A stretch of 7,803 nucleotides of DNA from an uncultured Verrucomicrobiota bacterium (lineage in GTDB: Bacteria > Verrucomicrobiota > Kiritimatiellia > RFP12 > UBA1067). How positions within the stretch are numbered: the stretch's first letter is position 1; every line of letters starts with the position of its first letter. Positions 5,261 through 7,803 of this stretch are shown piece after piece. The DNA lies in NCBI GenBank assembly GCA_937901395.1, contig CALCDB010000058.1, forward strand, positions 1-7,803, in the 5' to 3' direction. The notes beneath the pieces were generated by a model. It made no database searches. It saw only the letters and a list, made by a program, of their open reading frames with translations, and had not been told where the DNA came from. The translations under genes were made by a program, and so were the position numbers.

Positions 5261-6187
5261 ATGAAAGTATCGCTCGCGATTATATTATCGACATTTATGC
5301 TATCGGCGGCAGGCGTTCCCGCATCCGCGCTTTTGGATGTAGTAAGAACCGCGAACCCGACATCTACGCTTTATCATGCGAGTGTGCGAGCGCTTACGGA
5401 GATAGGTGGCGATGAGGTAGGAGCTGTTTTATTGGAGAGTTATAGGCAAAATAAGGCGAAGATGAGTGATGAGCAGCGGTTTAGTACAATGCAAGCTCTT
5501 GCTATGCTTAAGTGCGCTTCAGCGGTAAGGGACGCGGAGGAGTTCCTCAAGGTTGATCCCGAGAGGGATTACTGGCAAGTTTACTTTATCTTTGGTTTCT
5601 TCGACGATCTCGCCGTTCCTATGCTTTGCGAGAAGTTGAATGATGCAGATGGTACGGTTCGGACGAATGCGTTAGGCGCGATAAGGTTTCTTATGCCGAA
5701 TTCCGAAGCGTTATCCAAGGCCTTGCTCAAACGATTGGAGAGTGAGAAGTCGCCGGATATTCGGTATCAACTCGTGGAAACGCTTGAATGGAATATGCTC
5801 GCTATTGAAGAAGAGAAACTCAATGATGTATTTAGCAAGCTTCTTGAGCGCGAAGCGAAGGATAGCGCGGCTGCGAGGTTTATGCGTGAGACAGTGGAGT
5901 CAAAAGGGGATATGGCTAAGATGCGAGAGATGTTTAAGCCGAACGCGGAAAGGTTCAATGCCGCCTATCAGAAGATAATTAACGGAGGTATGCATTTCAG
6001 TGGAAATCGAGAAGCTGCGCAAGATATTCTACACTGTGCCTCATCAAGCGACATTCCAAAACTAAAGGAGTTGCGTCGGCGTGTATTATATCGACAGAGC
6101 GACGAGTGTTTCTACGATTATCAGGCCTTAACGCGGATTATACAGATGGTGCGAGTTGTTGGAGCGGGCGAGAAAACTCAAAAATAA
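5261..6187 (+). CDS. Exported HEAT-like helical-repeat protein, function unknown
   Basis: A 308-residue protein with a clear Sec signal peptide: MK, a hydrophobic core, and Ala-Ser-Ala at 21-23 before LLDVV. The mature part is almost wholly alpha-helical in pattern and reads like degenerate HEAT/armadillo units, for example DLAVPMLCEKLNDADGTVRT followed by NALGAIRFL, and ALSKALLKRLESEKSPDIRY followed by QLVETLEWNML. Such arrays usually act as protein-binding scaffolds. No catalytic motif is visible. The ATG at 5261 follows AGGAGA (5251-5256). The gene is the first after its own promoter and lies 23 bases before the DUF4139-like gene, so the two are probably co-transcribed and may act together in the cell envelope. 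I cannot give a specific name. Confidence 0.85.
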   Translation: MKVSLAIILSTFMLSAAGVPASALLDVVRTANPTSTLYHASVRALTEIGGDEVGAVLLESYRQNKAKMSDEQRFSTMQALAMLKCASAVRDAEEFLKVDPERDYWQVYFIFGFFDDLAVPMLCEKLNDADGTVRTNALGAIRFLMPNSEALSKALLKRLESEKSPDIRYQLVETLEWNMLAIEEEKLNDVFSKLLEREAKDSAAARFMRETVESKGDMAKMREMFKPNAERFNAAYQKIINGGMHFSGNREAAQDILHCASSSDIPKLKELRRRVLYRQSDECFYDYQALTRIIQMVRVVGAGEKTQK

Positions 6188-6210
6188 GTAATTTACGAAA
6201 GGAGCGAATT

Positions 6211-7242
6211 ATGAAAATACATTCTTTTTTATTGGCAGCGGCGCCAATCGTTTCGGTTGGCTTGTATCAAACTGATGTGGCGGTGGTGACGAGAGAGGTT
6301 ACGCCTAAAGATGGAGTCGCCAATATTCGCATTGATGAGCATGCGCCTTTTGCGGGATCTTTATGGTATTCGGCCTTGGAGCCGCTTAGGATTCGCGAAT
6401 ATGATGGCGAGCGTTCGGTTACAATCTCGTTCTACGCTCCCGCCAATTTGCGAAATATAATCGAGACCGCCAAGCTTGAGGGCGGGCATTGCGTAACGAT
6501 CAATTCGAATGGACGCGAGTTGCCGTTTGGTATGGGAGGAATTGATTGGAATGTATTTACGGTTAATGGACGCATAATCGGCGAGTACGATACTTCGATT
6601 CTGCTCGCTTCTGGCTCTTACATTAAACTTGAAACGAGGGGTTTGCTGATTTCGGTTAGCGGGTTATCGGTAGAAGATTGCGAGGCAACATATAGGGGAG
6701 AGACTCGTCAGCGGTTCTTAGAATTCACAGGCACGAAAGACCCATTCAAAGTTGAATACCTCACCGATGGCGCATCGTGGTCTCCAGCGTATCGTCTCGA
6801 ATTGGATGGCGATAAGGCGAGCATAGTGATGTCGGGTGAGATTGAAAACAATCTCGCGAATTGGGAAGATGTCGAGGTATCGCTGATTTCCGGAAAGTGC
6901 AATATCTACAGCGCGCCTAAACCTGAAAACGCACGCTTCGCTCCTCTATCCGGCAATAGATATTTATCTCTATCCAAGGCCAAGAATGCGAGAAATGATG
7001 CCGATTATTACGAAGCTCCCGCTGCAATCGGTGGAAGCGGCTATGATGTAAATATGGAAAATGGCTCCGTGTTTATAACCGGCAATATTCACTACTGGTG
7101 CAAAACCACATCCAAAAGAGACGACTGCCACGACAGTGTGCTTCAGACAAGCTGGTGCTGGTTTAACGACGCCTGCACGATGGTCTATCATCTGTACAAC
7201 GATGTGGCCGGCTGGAACGGAGATCTCGAATCGGATTATTGA
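6211..7242 (+). CDS. Putative exported DUF4139-like protein, C-terminus abnormal
   Basis: The frame is open from further upstream, but ATG 6211 is preferred. It follows AAAGGAG (6198-6204), starts a short hydrophobic leader (MKIHSFLLAAAPIVSVG), and gives 343 residues without overlapping the gene before. Residues about 18-60 (LYQTDVAVVTREV...) and 181-229 (EYLTDGASWSPAYRLELDG, then IENNLANWEDVEVSLISG) resemble the beta-rich repeats of DUF4139-type proteins, whose biochemical role is not established. The end of that domain is missing. From about residue 294 the sequence changes to a Cys/Trp-rich tail with Cys297, 306, 316, 322 and Trp296, 315, 317, 335, unlike the preceding part, before a TGA. 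The intact gene therefore probably ended elsewhere, and the tail is foreign sequence read by chance or after a frameshift. Domain assignment is from pattern only. Confidence 0.7.
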   Translation: MKIHSFLLAAAPIVSVGLYQTDVAVVTREVTPKDGVANIRIDEHAPFAGSLWYSALEPLRIREYDGERSVTISFYAPANLRNIIETAKLEGGHCVTINSNGRELPFGMGGIDWNVFTVNGRIIGEYDTSILLASGSYIKLETRGLLISVSGLSVEDCEATYRGETRQRFLEFTGTKDPFKVEYLTDGASWSPAYRLELDGDKASIVMSGEIENNLANWEDVEVSLISGKCNIYSAPKPENARFAPLSGNRYLSLSKAKNARNDADYYEAPAAIGGSGYDVNMENGSVFITGNIHYWCKTTSKRDDCHDSVLQTSWCWFNDACTMVYHLYNDVAGWNGDLESDY

Positions 7243-7260
7243 CGGAGAAAGCCTGCCGCT
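7090..7260. other. Junction zone between moderate-GC and high-GC DNA
   Basis: DUF4139-like coding character stops near 7089. GC stays near 50 % to about 7200, is about 57 % in 7201-7260, about 65 % in 7261-7320, and about 77 % in 7321-7380. No frame in this interval gives a recognisable protein, and no insertion-sequence ends, tRNA or direct repeats are obvious. It is either a rearrangement scar or an assembly join. Confidence 0.55.
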
Positions 7261-7488
7261 GTGATCGCGGTAGATGCGTTGGCGGCAGCAAGCCCCGAAC
7301 GGCTCGGCACAACGGTACAGATGAGTGACGGCGGTATCGCGCCCGGAGCCGGTGTGGGCAACCGCCGCGCGGCGCCGACGGACGCGTCCGGCCGTACGGT
7401 CCTGCCGCTCTCCAATTTCCCCGTTTACGTGCGCGTGCCGCGCGCACAGGCCGACGCGCTCGCGGCGGCGTTCGAAGGCGCGAAATGA
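7243..7488 (+). pseudogene. C-terminal fragment of a probable carbohydrate-active enzyme, or small ORF
   Basis: This frame follows directly, in register, after the TGA at 7240-7242 and ends at TGA 7486-7488. A GTG at 7261 is the first possible start, with only a distant GGAG at 7244-7247, so a real initiation site is doubtful. The last part, GNRRAAPTDASGRTVLPLSN then FPVYVRVPRAQADALAAAF, resembles the closing beta-sandwich of many secreted glycoside hydrolases, where a GN...LPL..PVYV pattern precedes the C-terminus. Codons are strongly GC-rich. The next gene overlaps its stop by ATGA, so the pair looks like one operon. Upstream catalytic domains are absent, which fits a truncated or misjoined gene. 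The family assignment is tentative. Confidence 0.45.
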
Positions 7489-7803
7489 AATCCATGAAAA
7501 TCCTGTTTGCGTTCACCCTGACGGCCTGCTCGGCCCTTGCCGCTTCGGCGGCGGACTTCGCCTGGAACGGCGTTTTTACGGATCACATGGTCCTTCAGCG
7601 CGACAAGCCCGTGCGCGTCTGGGGCGCGGCGGAACCGTCCGCGGAAGTGACGGTCGCGTTCGCCGGACAGTCGGTGACGGCGACGGCGGACAAGGACGGC
7701 CGCTGGTGCGCGACGCTGCAGCCGCTTGCGGCGTCGACGGAAGGACGTGAGCTCACGGCGACATGCGGCGGCAAGACGCTGCGCGCGGCGGATGTCGTCG
7801 TCG
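7485..7803 (+). CDS. Exported sialate O-acetylesterase-like protein, N-terminal part (partial)
   Basis: The frame opens with ATG 7485, which overlaps the preceding stop (ATGA), and runs off the window after 106 codons. GAAGG at 7474-7478 favours this ATG over the second one at 7494. Residues 1-23 are a signal peptide ending Ala-Ser-Ala-Ala before DFAWNG. Leu-Thr-Ala-Cys at 12-15 also fits a lipobox, though it sits early in the hydrophobic segment. The mature start, FTDHMVLQRDKPVRVWGAAE followed by PSAEVTVAF and DGRW, is the conserved N-terminus of the sialate O-acetylesterase family, which removes O-acetyl groups from sialic acids or other acetylated glycans. The catalytic SGNH-type domain would lie beyond the window. 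Its high GC contrasts sharply with the genes before 7090. Confidence 0.85.
   Translation, partial: MKSMKILFAFTLTACSALAASAADFAWNGVFTDHMVLQRDKPVRVWGAAEPSAEVTVAFAGQSVTATADKDGRWCATLQPLAASTEGRELTATCGGKTLRAADVVV

Noticed and set aside
7240..7242. Recoding of TGA as a sense codon
   Set aside because: No conserved gene in the window contains an internal TGA, Trp is encoded by TGG, and TGA closes the hydrolase-like fragment at 7486-7488. A junction or mutation explains the frame better.
7163..7516. Open frames on the - strand and in the second + frame (7325-7750) of the GC-rich tail
   Set aside because: GC-rich DNA has few stops, so long chance frames are expected. They are Arg/Pro/Ala-rich with no family resemblance, while the chosen frame gives a recognisable esterase start.
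1..7803. CRISPR arrays, tRNA or rRNA genes, insertion sequences, phage or defence genes
   Set aside because: No spaced direct repeats, tRNA-like cloverleaf, transposase motif or inverted-repeat ends were seen on reading both strands.

Overview
The window looks like bacterial chromosome. About 7.1 kb has intermediate GC (roughly 50 %) and carries a highly conserved block of translation and transcription genes, all on the + strand. A short GC-rich tail (roughly 68-77 % in sampled 60-base blocks) carries carbohydrate-enzyme fragments. Strong Shine-Dalgarno sites, ordinary sigma-70 promoters and TAA stops in nine of the eleven visible frame ends point to a normal bacterial genetic system. RpoN, bS21, zinc-type bL36 and uS4, an extended uS11 and a sialate O-acetylesterase-like protein would fit an uncultured member of the Verrucomicrobiota/Lentisphaerota/Kiritimatiellota group. 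That placement is an inference and is not proven by the sequence.

Region 1 (2-1728): the C-terminal end of an elongation factor G-like GTPase runs by a 4-base GTGA overlap into rpoN, the sigma-54 factor. Region 2 (1738-5142): an extended -10 promoter leads into an alpha-operon-like cluster, rpmJ, rpsM, rpsK, rpsD, rpoA, rplQ and rpsU, closed by a textbook intrinsic terminator. The unit lacks the usual secY/infA neighbours upstream and has bS21 added downstream. It would make small- and large-subunit ribosomal proteins together with the RNA polymerase alpha subunit.

Region 3 (5204 to about 7089): a second extended -10 promoter, embedded in a 13-base palindrome, drives a putative two-gene unit of exported proteins. 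The first is a HEAT-like helical-repeat protein. The second has a DUF4139-like segment and loses its family character near residue 293.

Region 4 (about 7090-7803): the DUF4139-like frame ends in an atypical Cys/Trp-rich tail and a TGA. GC then rises sharply. A fragment resembling the C-terminus of a glycoside-hydrolase-type protein follows, overlapping by ATGA the start of an exported sialate O-acetylesterase-like protein cut by the window edge. The region is either an assembly junction or a recombination boundary. It is the least ordinary part of the window, and I do not see a convincing new system in it.
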